44,738 nt of DNA from Gracilaria vermiculophylla (lineage: Eukaryota; Rhodophyta; Florideophyceae; Gracilariales; Gracilariaceae): NCBI GenBank assembly GCA_019155205.2, contig JAHNZQ020003148.1, positions 631,728 through 676,465 on the forward strand, read 5' to 3'. Numbering within the stretch: position 1 is the first letter of the stretch; the number at the start of each line of letters is the position of its first letter. Under the pieces are notes generated by a model. That model did not search any database and was not told the origin of the DNA. It saw only the letters and a list, made by a program, of their open reading frames with translations. Shown piece after piece: positions 31,130 to 42,412 of the stretch. The position numbers and the translations under genes are program-made.

Positions 31130-32690
31130 ACCTACAGGTAGGGGATAGACTGCGGAGACGAAAAACAGCTCCGGTTGGGGGCTCCCTCCTCCATTCCTAA
31201 GCGGAAGCGCCTATGTGGAGAGGCGTCCCCGCACCAGATTGGCGTCGTTTCGCCAAAGCACGTTCTCCGGGATATGTTTCGGAGATTCTTCCGTGTCGTC
31301 CTTCGAGGTGTACCCATACCATCAGACGCGGTACAGTATTCTTGCAGGGGTTTGTCGATGGGAGACGATATGGTCCACCGCGTAGAGGATGTCACCTTCA
31401 GGGGTCAGGATGGCATCGGGAGCCTCCAGTAGTGGTTTACCGAGAGCGGTGATGCGTTTCCCAGTATCCCGTGGTGTCATCGCGTCCGAGGTGGTCGGAT
31501 GAGTACGTTCCGCGCGTTGTCCTTGAGGTGGGGTGGCGGGTATTCCTGAGAGGCTGGGTGTCGGGACTTTCTTCACCTAATCACGGGAGACGACGTCTCT
31601 GAGCCCGTTCCCCTCAATGGCGACAGTATCCCTATAAGTAGCCAAGACTTTGTGGGGCCCTGAAGTGTTCGGCGCTAACTTATGGGTGAAGTCAGGCGGT
31701 CCGTCGGATGTTTCTTAAGGTTTTTCGAGGAAAACCTCGTCGCCTTCCTTCAGGTGAGGGTCTTCTATCACCTTCCGGTCGAAGTCCTGTTTTCAACTCT
31801 TCTATAAGGCGTTCAGCCACTTCTTTGCAAGGGAGAGTGCGTTCTCGTCCCGCTTAAGGATGTAGCGTTTGGCTTGCGCCGCTGTTGGGGCCTGTGGCCT
31901 ATCCTCCGGGTGCGCCGTGGCACGTGCCGCAATGACGGCACTTGGCGGGATGCGCGAGAGCACCAGATTGAAAGGAGCGGTCCCCGTGGAGCAATGCACC
32001 TGCAGGTTGTATGCATACGTTATGGGGCCCACAAATGCGTCCCACTCCTTCTGGTGGTCCACGACGTAGTGCTTCAGTCTCAAGTTGATGGTCTTGTTGA
32101 ACCTTTCCCCCTGTCCGTTGGTCTGGGGGTGATAAGCAGTTGTAAACAACTGTTTTATCCCCAGCATTCTGGATACCGTGCTGAAGAGCTTCGCCGCGAT
32201 CTGGGGGCCATTATCCGTGAGGAAATACAATGGTATCCCGTAGTGGTAAACCCAACGCTCCAAAAAGGCGTCGGAAATCACTGCTGCAGTAATGCCTCGG
32301 AGGGCGATGGCACAAGTGATCTTCGAGAAACGAAACGTGATCACGAGGATAAATCGGTGCCCTCGTTCCATCTTGGGGAGAGGACCCAAGGTCGTCATGG
32401 CCACAAACTCCAACGGTCTTGAAGGTGGAACAGTGTGAGCGGCGTCCGGTGTTTCGGTATATTTCCCCTAGCGGCGGCGCAGGAATAGCAATCCACCACC
32501 GTTTGAAAGGCGTCGTTACCCATGTTCGGCCAATAGAACTCCCTTCGCATGGTAAAATACATCCGAGATCCACCGGGGTGCCTGACGAGGCAAGGATAGT
32601 GCAAGAGATACAACACTCTCGCCTGTAGCCTCGTTGGGACCATCTTTTGGAGAGCTTCATCCAGGGGGGCCTGGCTTACAAGCACGCCGT
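31130..32690 (-). pseudogene. pol: Copy C pol: integrase, GPY/F module and chromodomain (broken)
   Basis: From 32685 the minus strand encodes the zinc-binding part with LLHYPCLVRHPGGSRMYFTM and CYSCAAARGN. The core has EFVAMTTLGPLPK near 32405, where A and B have AMDILGPLP, so the first catalytic Asp is Thr here. YFLTDNGPQI (second Asp, near 32220) and GQGERFNKT (Glu, near 32110) are kept. The frame breaks near 31800. The GPY/F region near 31690-31600 is damaged. The chromodomain lies at 31395-31270, with AVDHIVSHRQTPA in one frame and the rest shifted. Confidence 0.9.
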
Positions 32691-32691
32691 T

Positions 32692-34330
32692 TCAGTCGAC
32701 GTCGAATGACGATATCAAACTCCCCACAGTGGCGAGGCACTCTTTGCAGTACGCATCTGTGCTCTGTTCCTTCAGGAACTCCGCCACAGTGATGAGGAGA
32801 ACTTCTTTCTCCTCCTCAACAAGAGCCATCAACTCAGGGAGTCCACTATACTTTCCTCCAGGTTCACAGCATTCCAAAAATTCTCCAGCGGATCTTTTTA
32901 TACCATCGGCGTCTTGGATAACCACACACAGGATATTGTCCTCTTAATGTGTTTTGTCCTTCCTCTCGGTGGACATTCGCAAAAGCGCGACCGCTGCCTG
33001 GTGTTTAATGTCAGGGCGGTGGACAGTGTCATACTCGGACTCGAGAAGGCGTAACCTCCACCTTTCCAGGCGACCAAAAGCATCCGTCAAGGACAGTATC
33101 CACTTCAGTGGTGCGTGGTCCGTCCTCAAGGTGAAACAGGAGCCTTCCAGGTACGGGCGTAAAAGCAAAACCGCCCACACGATGACAAGACATTCGCGCT
33201 CCGTGGTGGAGTAGTTCCGTTCCAAGGTGTGAGGCTGCGACTCTAATATCCGATGGGTTGAAGTCCACCTTCCGGTTGCTCCTGTAGGAGGGCACATCCG
33301 ACCTGGTACTTACATGCGTCAATTTCCAGCACCCTTCGGCTGTGCCGATTCGGAAGTACCAAGATCGGTGGTTCTATTACTCTCCTCTTTATGGTGTCAA
33401 AGGCTTCAAATGCCTCGTCCGTCAGGATAGCCAATTGCGTCGGCTTTTCCTTCTCCAAGAGGCGATTTAACGGCGCTGCTATACGGGAGAAATTCGGTAC
33501 AGACCTCCGGAAGACGTTACGCAACCCAAGGAAGGAGCGGAGCTCCGTCTAGTTTGTGGGAGGGTGAGCTTCCTTGATGGCGTTCTGAGTTTTCCTGGAA
33601 ACCTGTAGGCGGCCCGGGAGCACGACGTGCCCCAAGTAATCCACCAAAGTCTTGAAAAAGAAACATTTCTCCAGCTCCAGGGTGAGTCCAGCATCCTTTA
33701 AAAGTTGGAGAACGTGCTTCACATGAATGAAGTGCTCCTCCACGCTGCGGGAGTATATGATGACATCATCAATATTCACTAAGGCTTACTGCCACTTCAC
33801 TTTTGACAGGATTATGTCCATCGCTTGTTCAAACGTAGCGGGCGCGTTCTTCAATCTAAATAACATCCTTAGGGATCAGAAGACCCCACAGTGCGAGGTA
33901 AATTTTGTCTTTTCCTTATCGGGGTCACCCATCTCAATCTCCTAGTAGCGGCTGTTGAAATCCAGCATGGAGAAGACGGGCGCATCGCCTAAAGAGTCGA
34001 TACATTCATCCATACGGGGTATCGGGTACGAATCGCGTACCGCCACCTCGTTGAGACGTCTGTAGTCAAGACGAGACCTTTAGGAACCATCCTTCTTCTT
34101 GACAAACACCACTGGGAAGGTTTATTTGGAATTGAAAGGCTTAACAACGCCCTCCTCCAGCATCCGGTGGACCTCATCGAGTTCAAAATCACGCGCATGG
34201 GGTCCAGCCCTCCTCGGGAATTGATGTACCGGTTTCGCATCGGGTGTGAGCTGGATCCTGTGCTTGGCCAGGTCAACCTGACCCAGGCGACCGGACCAGA
34301 TATCCTCAAACCCGGATAGCATCTCCACTA
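32692..34330 (-). pseudogene. pol: Copy C pol: reverse transcriptase and RNase H (broken)
   Basis: RT starts near 34330 with EDIWSGRLGQVDLAKHRIQL and HQFPRRAGPH. The DYRRLNEVAVRDSYPIPRMD block near 34080-34020 needs a frame change. The catalytic box NIDDVIIYSRSVEEH is near 33780-33735, with the usual Tyr as Asn. YLGHVV, LRSFLGL and KPTQLAILTDEAFEAFDTIK lead into RNase H, with QPIGY, TDHAPLKWILSLTDAFGRL and RPDIKHQA near 33020. The C-terminal piece ends at a TGA (32694-32692) shared with copy A (908-910). Confidence 0.9.
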
Positions 34331-35263
34331 TCCTGTGGGGATACCCTTCGAAATCATCGCCAATTTGGAGCTTCTCCTGCCAGGTGGCAGGAATCTCTTC
34401 CTCTGGAGCCGTGGAAGTCGATTCTTCCTACATGGTGACGATTGCATCGCGGTTAGAAAGTTCTCCCGAACGAGGAAGATGATCCAGTCCTGCAGGGGCG
34501 GTTAGTGCCAGTCCGACAACAATTCCTTTCTGGAGCCGTATCGGCGACTCCTTGAGGTTGGAGAGCACAACCCTGAAGGTAATATGCGGTATTATTTCCA
34601 TTACACCGTTCGCCATCATGGTGTGCTGCTTTGTTGCCAGGTGTGGACTCCCCTGTCAGAATGAAAGGCCAGATGCAGAGGTCTGCAACCAAACCTCGGC
34701 CCGACTCCTTGCGGGTATGTCGATACTATTCATCACCCGAACCTTGTTCGACTGCGTCTCCTTTGCAAGATTATCCTTATGGCGCGCGTTGGCATCCGGT
34801 CGCCGAGATGCGGAGACGATACCTACAGGGGCGGCGTCGTGAAAAGTCACCTTCCAAAGCCCTGGATAGATTGCACGTACATATCGATCGACAAAGGAAC
34901 TGCCCAATATAAATCATGCGGCTACGTTGGTTTCCACAAGGAGCCACACGTTCACCTTTTCACCTTTAAGGAGCACAGCTAGAGATACAAAGGTATTGCA
35001 CCGAGTATATTCAATGCTCGACGCGACGCATCGCGAACCGTAGAGAGCTTTCCGGTCCTCAAGGAGCCGAGAGCAGACCGCGAGAGCACGTCGGCGTGCA
35101 CCAGATTCGGGTCAGCTCCGGTGTCGAGAATAGCACGCACCGTGATGAAGGCGAAAGGGGAACAACCGATATAGGCGAACACTTTCAAAATATCACGGGG
35201 GAGCGTGCAAACAGAGTCTTCAGAGGCGTCGAATGGGTGTAACGGAATTGAAAGGCCCGCCAA
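34331..35263 (-). pseudogene. pol: Copy C pol: aspartic protease and linker to RT
   Basis: A frame of 94 codons from 35263 carries FITVRAILDTGADPNLVHAD, the D-T-G active site of a retrotransposon protease, then ALGSLRTGKLSTV. After a stop at 34981-34979 the linker continues with FVDRYVRAIYPGLWKVTFHD, APVGIVSASRRPDANA and ANGVMEIIPHITFRVVLSNL. The latter resemble the second half of the protease/linker region of Ty3/gypsy elements. Confidence 0.85.
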
Positions 35264-35299
35264 TTCTACGTCGATGGAGAAGAAGGCGTCTCTACTTTT

Positions 35300-37623
35300 C
35301 GTAAAGCTGACCTCCGTGGAGCTGAGGATAGATGGCAGGGAGCCACGCGAAGCCTCTGCGCGTGGCCCTGAACGTTTTCCTGGTTGGAGAGGGGCTGAGC
35401 TCCAGTCGTGGACGGCTGCTGTGGTTGTGCATTGCGATGCGACGTGTTCTTTTGGGATGCAACCGGTTAGGATTCCCGTCCCTGCGCTGACGGCGCAAGT
35501 GACAGCGGAACGAGTTGCACTCCCAATGGTGCGCGGTAGTTTCCTTGAAGGGAGCGGATGTCGCGATACGCGGCTCGATAACTTTCGCTCTCCGTTGGTG
35601 TGTCCTTCAGGTCCTGAAAGTTCTTCTCCCGTTCCTACAAGATGGCGGCCTTCATTGCCAAGATGAGAGTAGTACAGTGTATTGGCTCTCTAGACAAGCA
35701 AATCCTACAAAGCGGTGGGTATACTCGAGGGTTCGCGAATCGAACATTCTTGTAAGATTCTGCCGAGGCGTATGACGTAGGAGACGAGAATAATCTCGTC
35801 CTAGACGGTGCTCCCTGAAATGAGGTGTATGGGAGGGCAATGGCCTCTTCCTTTTCCACCAGCGTGAGCTCGTCAACCTCTTCTGAGGTGCTGGAATCCA
35901 TCGTCAGGGCGTATGCCCGACGGCGCTTTGAGGCCACCGGTATGTCCGAAAGTGGAACGTGGCTGTAATGAGCTGCACAATGGGTGTACCCATAGTATTC
36001 CTCGAAACCTGCTACCTCCGCATAGGTGATCTTTAGGTGCCTTGTCAAGTAAATACACACCTAGGCGCTGATCAAGGGAAGGATTTCCTTGACAAACAAC
36101 GATTTCATCCGCCGTTCGCAGTACACGTTCCAACACCTTAGGGCTTACGTCCACAGCTTCTGCGATAACTCCATCTCGGTCGTTCCCGTGTTAGGTCTAT
36201 AGGAGGTGACTTCAGCGTCAGCATCTGCTATCACCTCTTCCGTTACGTAAATTTTGAGGAGGAACTTCACCATTTCCGGGTAAGTCGTCAAGATCTCGGT
36301 TCCAGAGTCATCCACAATGGTGCTCTCCCCCGTGAGGTGCGGTTGCACCAGCAAGTGCCCTTAGTCTGTGAGGAAGAACCAAAAGTACTACAGGGTGGAA
36401 CCATCACGGAACCCATTGGTATTACACGCTGAACGGAAGCGTGTGAGAAACTTCAACACCAAGATGGGGTCTTCACTTGAGAAAAAGTGCTTCTTCATCT
36501 TAATATCCATCCGGCGCTGGATCTTTTTGAGGAGTTTAGCGACCGACATGTCGTAAAGAGTGGAGCAATAATTCAATCTGTAGATGTCATAATCCACCAC
36601 TTTGGCGCAGAGGTTGTTAAGCGGGATGGCCATTCTGACCCTTCTGCATTTCTCCTTTGGAGGTATACTGTCCTTCGAGCTGGAGCTGTATACGGATTCA
36701 GAGTCTGAGCTTTTCTCCGAAACGGTGTCTTGATTTCTTCTTTTCTTCCCCCGTTTCTTTCGGCGTCTTTCCTTGAGGTGGTCTGGGATACTGACAATAC
36801 CCTCATTATCGCGATTCACCAGAGAATTATCCTGTCCTTCTGTCCTTGATTGAATTCCTTCGTGACTGCTATCCTGTCCTCCTCCGCAAAGCTTCAGGTG
36901 CAGACGGTGCATAGCAAGATTCCTGAGGTAGTCCTGTTTCCCTACTGCAATATCCTTTCCTCCTCTGGCGTAGGGGGTGGCAGTACCTTGTCCTTCTCTG
37001 CCCGGGGTCACCTTAGGTGTTGATAGAGGGAACCTCTAGTGTACGGAAGAATGACTTTGAAACGCCGCTACAGGCAGCCGCTGCGGAGATTGAAAACGAA
37101 CCTCCGCACGGATAACATCTGGTTTCACCACTAAGAAGGGGTTTGAATCCAGCACAGCATTCACAGCACATTGAACGGTCTCCGTTCCGATTTCCTCCGC
37201 AAGGACGTGGCGGCGCGCTCCGAAGTGTGCCTGTACACCTGCAGGTATTCTTTCGACAAGCTTCTGTGAGAGCCGTCCCGTAAGGCGCGGGGCCAGCGAC
37301 TCCAGGAGGGAGTTAGCCTCCGGGTGTTCATGTGCCTGCAGCTCCTGAGGTGGCGGCTGCGATGCCGTGTGCGATTATTAAACCTCCACGTCGGCGTTCT
37401 TCAGAGGTGTCGCGGAGGATTTTGCTTGCCTTCGATCGTGCACTCTCCTATGGAGATTCCTAAAACGATCCACAGAGGAGCCAGGATTTCTAAGGAGACT
37501 TTCAGGGTCCTCCAGTGTGGCGGCCATCTCCTTGGGAGCGCTGCGCGTGCTGCGCCTACCAACGGAGTCGGCTGCTTGAGGGTCCTGTAAGAGGACTTCC
37601 AATGGAAGTTCTGAGGGGTCCAT
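35300..37623 (-). pseudogene. gag: Copy C gag (broken)
   Basis: It starts at the ATG at 37623, with RRSTRSAPKEMAATLEDPES and LLRNPGSSVDRF. A 207-codon frame (37011-36388) carries KERRRKKRGKKRRNQ, a Ser/Asp/Glu stretch, NNLCAKVVDYDIYRLN and RRMDIKMKKHFF. It stops at 36388 where F reads on. The capsid-like part goes on at 36354-36145 (LTGESTIVDD, ILTTYPEMVKFLLK) and 36060-35635. CRICLSREPIHC near 35710 may be a decayed nucleocapsid motif. Its layout follows the intact gag of F, but at least four breaks are present. Confidence 0.87.
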
Positions 37624-37756
37624 ATAGAAGTAGGTCGGGGGGGAATTTCTTTCGCTTCCGAATAACCTTAAGGAGAAATTCTACTGCTGGGTTCCGATCG
37701 TTGCAAACGAGAAACACTGTTCTGTCGCAAACATTGATATTCCTCTATGAAATTGA

Positions 37757-37776
37757 CCTTCTAAGTCGGAACACCA
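37757..37776 (-). promoter_or_regulatory. Candidate primer-binding site of copy C
   Basis: Two bases inside the 5' LTR the minus strand starts TGGTGTTCCGACTTAGAAGG. The TGG start is typical of primer sites complementary to a tRNA CCA end. CCGACTTAGAAGG recurs at the same place in F, and ACTTAGAAGG in B. I could not match it to a specific tRNA. Confidence 0.5.
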
Positions 37777-37778
37777 GT

Positions 37779-38333
37779 TGTGGTGCTGTCAGTCCTTCTT
37801 TCGAGGTAGTTGAGCACAACGTCCGTTTGGAGTTTCTGTTGGCTCTAAAGCTGCGAGCTCCTAAAGGTGGTCTCCGATATTCGCTGTTGCTAGCCGGGGG
37901 AATTCTTTAAGGGGATCTGCAAACACCAAGCGGAGGGGGAGGTTCACTGGGGGGACAATGCTCCTACAGGCGCTGCTATGAGGCGACCTGGGGATCGGCG
38001 GCTTAGATAACCTAGGATGATCGACGAGAGTCTCTAACCGGAAAAGGAGATGAAGACTCAAGGGTGCTTGTCTTTACTTCCCCAGAGGTGGAGCTCGACC
38101 GGCAGATTAAGTATCAAGCCAGGAGATTGCCTCGGCAGGTCTCACTACTGCAGTAACTACCCTCACAAATTAACTAAAATAAATATGAATTTTAGCATTC
38201 CTTAAGGATACTGTAGCGCATGCGGGCGGAGATATGAACCACGAAGATCAGTCAAGAAAATACGAGCCTTCCATAGAAATATCACGCCATATGGCCACAC
38301 CACCATATTACCTTTGGAGCCACTGACACTACA
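37779..38333 (-). repeat. Copy C 5' LTR (555 bp)
   Basis: In reverse it runs from the boundary with copy D to GACAGCACCACA beside the primer site. It aligns with all other family LTRs and differs visibly from its partner at 27807-28360. Confidence 0.92.
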
Positions 38334-39025
38334 GATGGGCCACAGGCACCAACAGCGGCTCAAGCAATGCGCTCCATTTCAAGGCGCTTTGAGGACGTAC
38401 TCTTCCTCGCAAAATAGAGTCAGAATGCCTCACAGAAAAGATATAAACAGGATTTTGACCGGAAGGTGAAACAAGGCCTTCACTTGACGGAAGTCGAAGA
38501 GTTTTTCCTCGACAAACCTGAGGAGGCGTCCGATGAACAGCCGGACGTCACGGGCAGGATAGCACCTAGCACCGTAGGCCCTTCCAAAGTCCTTGACAGC
38601 TACAGGAACACTGTCGCCATCGAGGTAGACGGGCTCCGAGACGTCGTCTCCCGCGATTGGGTGACTAAAGTCCTAATGCTGAGCCTTTCAGGAACGTCCG
38701 CCACTCAACCTTAGAGGTAACCCGCAGGTATACATTCCCCAACCACCTCAAGAGCGACGACGCCGATGGATACTGAAAAACTCATGACACCTCTCGGTGA
38801 ACCATGGATGGAAGCCACAGACGCCATCATGGCCCCTCAAGGTGACATTCTTTATGCAGTGGACCATATTGTCTCTCATGGATAGACCCCTGCATGACTA
38901 CGGTACCGTGTACGATGGTATGCGTACACTCATAGAATGACACGAAGAAACCCACGGAGCACATTCCGGAGAATTTCCTCAGAATATATCACGCCAATCT
39001 GGAGCAAAAACGCATTCCCGCATAG
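38334..39025 (+). pseudogene. pol: Copy D pol end: integrase C-terminus, GPY/F module and chromodomain (broken)
   Basis: The start matches 1721 onward of copy A (DGPQAPT). The frame at 38466-38714 carries GLHLTEVEEFFLDKPEE and VGPSKVLDSYRNTVAIEVDG, then RDVVSRDWVTKV, a GPY/F-like module. The chromodomain follows near 38845-38990, with AVDHIVSHG then a stop, YRVRWYAYT and a frame change. The normal terminator TAG is kept at 39023-39025. Confidence 0.85.
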
Positions 39026-39287
39026 GCGTTTTCGTTTAGCAAAGAGGGAGGGGCCTCAAGACGTGGATGTTTTTCTTTCTTCGCCATCTCTCTCTCACCA
39101 GGAGTTCTCTTTTTTGCCTCCATGCTGCCGTACCTCGCTTTTCATACGCTTCTGCGACAACACCTCTTGCCACTGGGCGCTCGGGCACGGCCAACGAGTA
39201 ATGCTAACACCCGTCGGGGACCCGCTTTTCTACCTCCAGGGTATTCTATTCTGTCCCTACGTAGGATAACTTCCGTCGGCTGGTTTC
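39026..39287. other. Convergent spacer of copy D
   Basis: It corresponds to 2415-2652 of copy A. The AATAAA seen after the antisense ORF in A and C is not present here. No gene is seen. Confidence 0.6.
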
Positions 39288-40071
39288 TCACGCATACAGG
39301 TCACCAAACCGCGTTGCATTCTCCGCTTCCAGGTGCGCCTTCGCTGTTACCGCTTGGCTGACAAAGAACTCTGCCTGGCTCTCCTTGATGGCAGCTACCG
39401 AGGCTCGATCCACTTGGGCGTTAAGGAGCTCTAGGACCTAGTCGTAGGCCTTGCACAGAGCCTCTATAGGAGAGGAAGGAGCAGGACAGCCCGTAACGAG
39501 GCAACTCTGCAACAACTCTTGGAAGGCGGTACCAAGAGCCCCATGAGATATCCTGCCCGAGGGTATGCCAGAAGCGACAATTTCCGCTGACGGAACAACA
39601 ACCGCCACAGAAGGAGTCGCGAACGGCGGATGGGCGGGGACGGTGGGCTCCCGAGCGGATTCTGCAAGCGCTTCTGCAGAGGTCGGCAGGACCTAGGATG
39701 GAGTTGCTGATACCGGAGGTGACGGCGGCACACGAACCGAGACGCTCCGCAGGCCAGGCTGAACAACCGGAACCGGGACGCTCCATAGTTGGGGCAGCAC
39801 CACCGGGGTCGAGTCAGTTGGGACGGGAGTGATATCGTCCTATTATATAAAACTCATATCCACCACCACTGCGGGGAGATATGGCATCAATGCTGGAGGC
39901 TGCGTCATGACCTCAGGGGACACAGCCACGTCCTACGACGAAGCCGGTAATGGAAGTGGCGTACGAATCGCCAGGCTTCCTGTCATAGGATCACAGTCGG
40001 GGAATTGGCGGAGAGGACGGACTAAGGGATGCAGCCGAGGAGACATGCACCTTTACGGAGACCGAGTTCAT
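39288..40071 (-). pseudogene. Copy D antisense ORF with the core domain deleted
   Basis: The minus strand keeps the start (ATG at 40071) and the Pro-rich linker plus C-terminal part, but codons from about 20 to about 490 are missing. At the junction near 40015 a start-proximal sequence like that of B is fused to the segment before SMESLA of copy A. The family terminator TAG reads TAT here, so the frame would run to TGA at 39290-39288. Several shifts and stops break it. The fact that both ends survive shows it is the same gene. Confidence 0.72.
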
Positions 40072-40468
40072 TGCGGAAGAAGGACGATGATAGGGCAGAA
40101 CGGAAAAGTATGAGTGTGTTGTCTCCAATGAAGATAAACGAGCGGATTCGACGGCTCAGGCGTTTCCCGAAAGGGACCCTCGAATAAATCGGAGTGGCGG
40201 GCGCTCTAGCACCAGAGGAATACAGCAAGAAGGAGTGAACAAGGTTAAGTCGAGAAGAGCTAGCGGCCCAGAACCGCCTCAAAGTAGATACGCGAGCCTG
40301 CAGTTTGTACGCCACGCGAGAACGGGTAATTACGAAGGAATTACTAGAATACAGGATTTGTCAAATTGCAGGAGGCTGTTCTGACATAAAAACCATTCGG
40401 AGCAGCTTAGGGACCGAGGTGTGAGAAGATGCACCTCGGGGACGTTGTACAATTCCGTAAAGCGGGTA
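40072..40468. other. Copy D leader and degenerate polypurine tract
   Basis: It matches the leaders of A, B and C. This uninterrupted copy shows what the copia-1 target in B looked like (around 40215-40235). A purine-rich remnant GTAAAGCGGG lies just before the LTR. No gene is seen. Confidence 0.7.
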
Positions 40469-41023
40469 TGCAGTGCACTGGATCCTAAATTGATATTGCT
40501 GTATGGCTTTACGATGGGATATTCTAAAGGAGGGATCGTGTTTTATTAACTGAGCCGCGTTGTGTATTATTCGGCTTAAGTGTGCTACAGTACGCATGAC
40601 AAAATGTAGAATTTAGATTTGTTCTCGTTAATTGATGCAGATAAGTATTACAGTAGTGAGACCAGCCTGGAGGAACTCCCGACGCGGTAGTTAATCTCCC
40701 GGTCGAGCTTCACCTCTAGGGGAAGCAATACCAACACCCTTGAACCTTCCTCTACTTCTTCCGGTTGGAGACTATTGTCGAACGCCTTCAGGTTTCTAAG
40801 CCGCCGATCCCCAAATTGTCTCGTAGCAGCGCCTGTCAGAGCTTTGTCCACCCAGTGAACCCCCTTCTCCGCTTGGTGCTAGCAAACCGCCTTTCACGAA
40901 TCCCGTGGCTCATAACCGTGATTACCAGAGACCGCTTTTAGGAACCCGTACCTTTGGAGTCACCAAAAACTCCTGACGGACGATGTGCACTACAACCTTA
41001 AAAGAAGAACTGAAGATACCACA
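40469..41023 (+). repeat. Copy D 3' LTR (555 bp)
   Basis: It begins TGCAGTGCACTGG and ends GAAGATACCACA. It aligns along its length with the LTR of copy A but is clearly diverged. Confidence 0.9.
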
Positions 41024-41499
41024 TGAACCACCTCGAGAGAGGAAGTCTCCATACATTGTTTGTGGGACTTTTCCCTTATGAGCATTGCACTAAAGAAATG
41101 AAAGGTTATGATAATGCTGTACAGAACACTAATGATAGATGTAGACAACATCATCGTCAAGTTGACGAGACCAAGTTTTAGAATTTTCTATTATGGAGAA
41201 AGAGTTTTCAAATTGGATGTTTGTATCAGCACACTTTAAAAGCTGCCAATGTGAAAGCTGTTTCCAAAGTATGCAAAAACAGGAAATGTGATGCACTTCA
41301 TTCATTTTTAATACTATATTACAACGTAAATCAGAGTTTTAAGAGCAACAAGTTCAAAAATAATTTTTTATTGAAAAAAAATATTTAATTACAACCGTCA
41401 TTTTCTCTTGTTTGATAATCAATTTTTCCTCGGTATCACTGGATATCACTAATATAAAGTTTTGGCATCCAACTTATGTAAGATTTGGTCTTTTAAATT
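41024..41499. other. Unassigned AT-rich stretch
   Basis: Only short frames are present. It may include the far end of the Tc1-like fragment that follows, but no terminal repeat could be identified. I see nothing else. Confidence 0.5.
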
Positions 41500-41779
41500 T
41501 GAACAGTTTTCAAGAGTTTTTCAATAAAAGTTTCAAAATGAAATACTGTATTAATCTGCCTGTTATGGCCATAAGCAATCCAATCGAATGACCACTGGAT
41601 ATTTTCGATAAAATGTAATCCAAAAAGTGCCCTTGTCGCTGCATAACATGAATCCCATGCTCATAAAAGAAATCATTTCTTAGCATAAAAGTGTTCACTG
41701 CAGTATTATCGGGCTGAAAAATAAAAATTATTTCATAGAAGCAAAATAAAAATGAGACATGTAGTTGCATAGAGCACGT
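41500..41779 (-). pseudogene. Tc1-like transposase, C-terminal part of the DDE domain (broken)
   Basis: The minus-strand frame contains FIFQPDNTAVNTFMLRNDFF and YEHGIHVM, matching the Tc1/mariner block FQQDNAPxH....FFxxxxI with the second catalytic Asp in QPDN. The next block should be WPAQSPDLNPIE and is unrecognisable, so the last catalytic residue is lost. The fragment is cut on its right by an E-family LTR. Confidence 0.7.
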
Positions 41780-42095
41780 TGATTGCAACCAACGTTTTGC
41801 AAGTCACAATTTATTTATTTAGCGTGGCGTCGAAAAATTGTTCATTAACGTCACTAGAAGATTCTAGAAACTGTCCAGCTCAGCTTTCTGTGCTGAAAAA
41901 CTTATAACTCTATTCCAGATTATTCCAAGGGAGAGAATTGAAAATCTGTATAAAGACGTGTTGCTCTCGATTAACAAAGGCGTCAAACAACTCATGAAAG
42001 ATGTTTATTCAACCTACCGTCCACCTTTTCCTATTCACTTCATTGATAGCCTTCAAAATCTGTGGTACCATCTCTACAGACTACATTAATAGTAA
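41780..42095 (+). repeat. Solo LTR related to element E
   Basis: It aligns with 25031-25325: shared blocks include TTTTGCAAG, GTCGAAAAA, ACGTCACT, TCCAG, CAGC.T.CTGTGCT and CTCTCGATTAACA. No coding part of element E is attached on either side, so it is probably a solo LTR left by recombination. Confidence 0.72.
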
Positions 42096-42183
42096 CGTGT
42101 TTTAAACTTCTTATCCAAATCATAAAAAAAGTTAGAAAACATTGTCTGGAAGTGAAATACGGTTCCAGTTTTCAAAGATCGTA

Positions 42184-42412
42184 CAGTGCGGTTCAAAACT
42201 ATAGGACAATGCAAAAGCGCGCCAAAATATGGAATTCTGCCTACTGTAGCCACCCCTCTTCGTCAATACCATCAAAAACGCTTTTCAAAAGTATAGGACA
42301 TTCCGTAGTATCCCGCAGTTATGGCGAGAGGAAGTCCTCTTTCACTCTCAGAACACCACCAAATCCTTAAATATAAAGAAAAAGGACACAACGTGTTCAA
42401 TATTGCTATAAA
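42184..42412 (+). mobile_element. Tc1-like DNA transposon, left end with terminal repeat
   Basis: A TA dinucleotide (42182-42183) is followed by CAGTGCGGTTCAAAACTATA, a typical Tc1-like inverted-repeat start. A second similar block (CAAAAGTATAGGACA) lies at 42288. The transposase begins downstream and is cut by the LTR of copy F. The other end is outside the window. Confidence 0.78.
42321..42412 (+). pseudogene. Tc1-like transposase, N-terminal helix-turn-helix (truncated by copy F)
   Basis: The frame starts MARGSPLSLSEHHQILKYKE, continuing with KGHNVFNIAIN. This matches the paired-like helix-turn-helix that begins Tc1-family transposases and binds the terminal repeats. After about 30 codons it runs into the LTR of copy F, so the protein is truncated here; the rest should lie beyond F. 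It is on the other strand from the transposase piece at 41500-41779 and so is a separate element. Confidence 0.78.

Larger units (their letters stand above)
27807..38333 (-). mobile_element. Copy C: full-length element of the main family (10.5 kb, both LTRs)
   Basis: Both LTRs and every internal region are present on the minus strand: primer site, gag, protease, RT, RNase H, integrase, chromodomain, antisense ORF, leader and polypurine tract. All coding parts are broken. The immediate flanks (CCAAC left, GATGG right) do not form a target duplication. The LTRs differ visibly from each other, so the insertion is old or recombinant. Confidence 0.93.
38334..41023 (+). mobile_element. Copy D: 3' fragment of the main family
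   Basis: It starts within integrase directly at the LTR of copy C and runs through chromodomain, a shrunken antisense ORF, leader and 3' LTR. The missing 5' part is not found on the other side of C. An internal deletion near 40015 removes the core of the antisense ORF. Confidence 0.88.

Noticed and set aside
37757..37776. Assignment of the main-family primer site to a specific tRNA
   Set aside because: The TGG start fits, but beyond it the sequence did not match a tRNA T-arm that I could verify.
41024..41340. Cys/His-rich frame suggesting a THAP-like DNA-binding domain
   Set aside because: The spacing of Cys and His does not fit and stops interrupt it.
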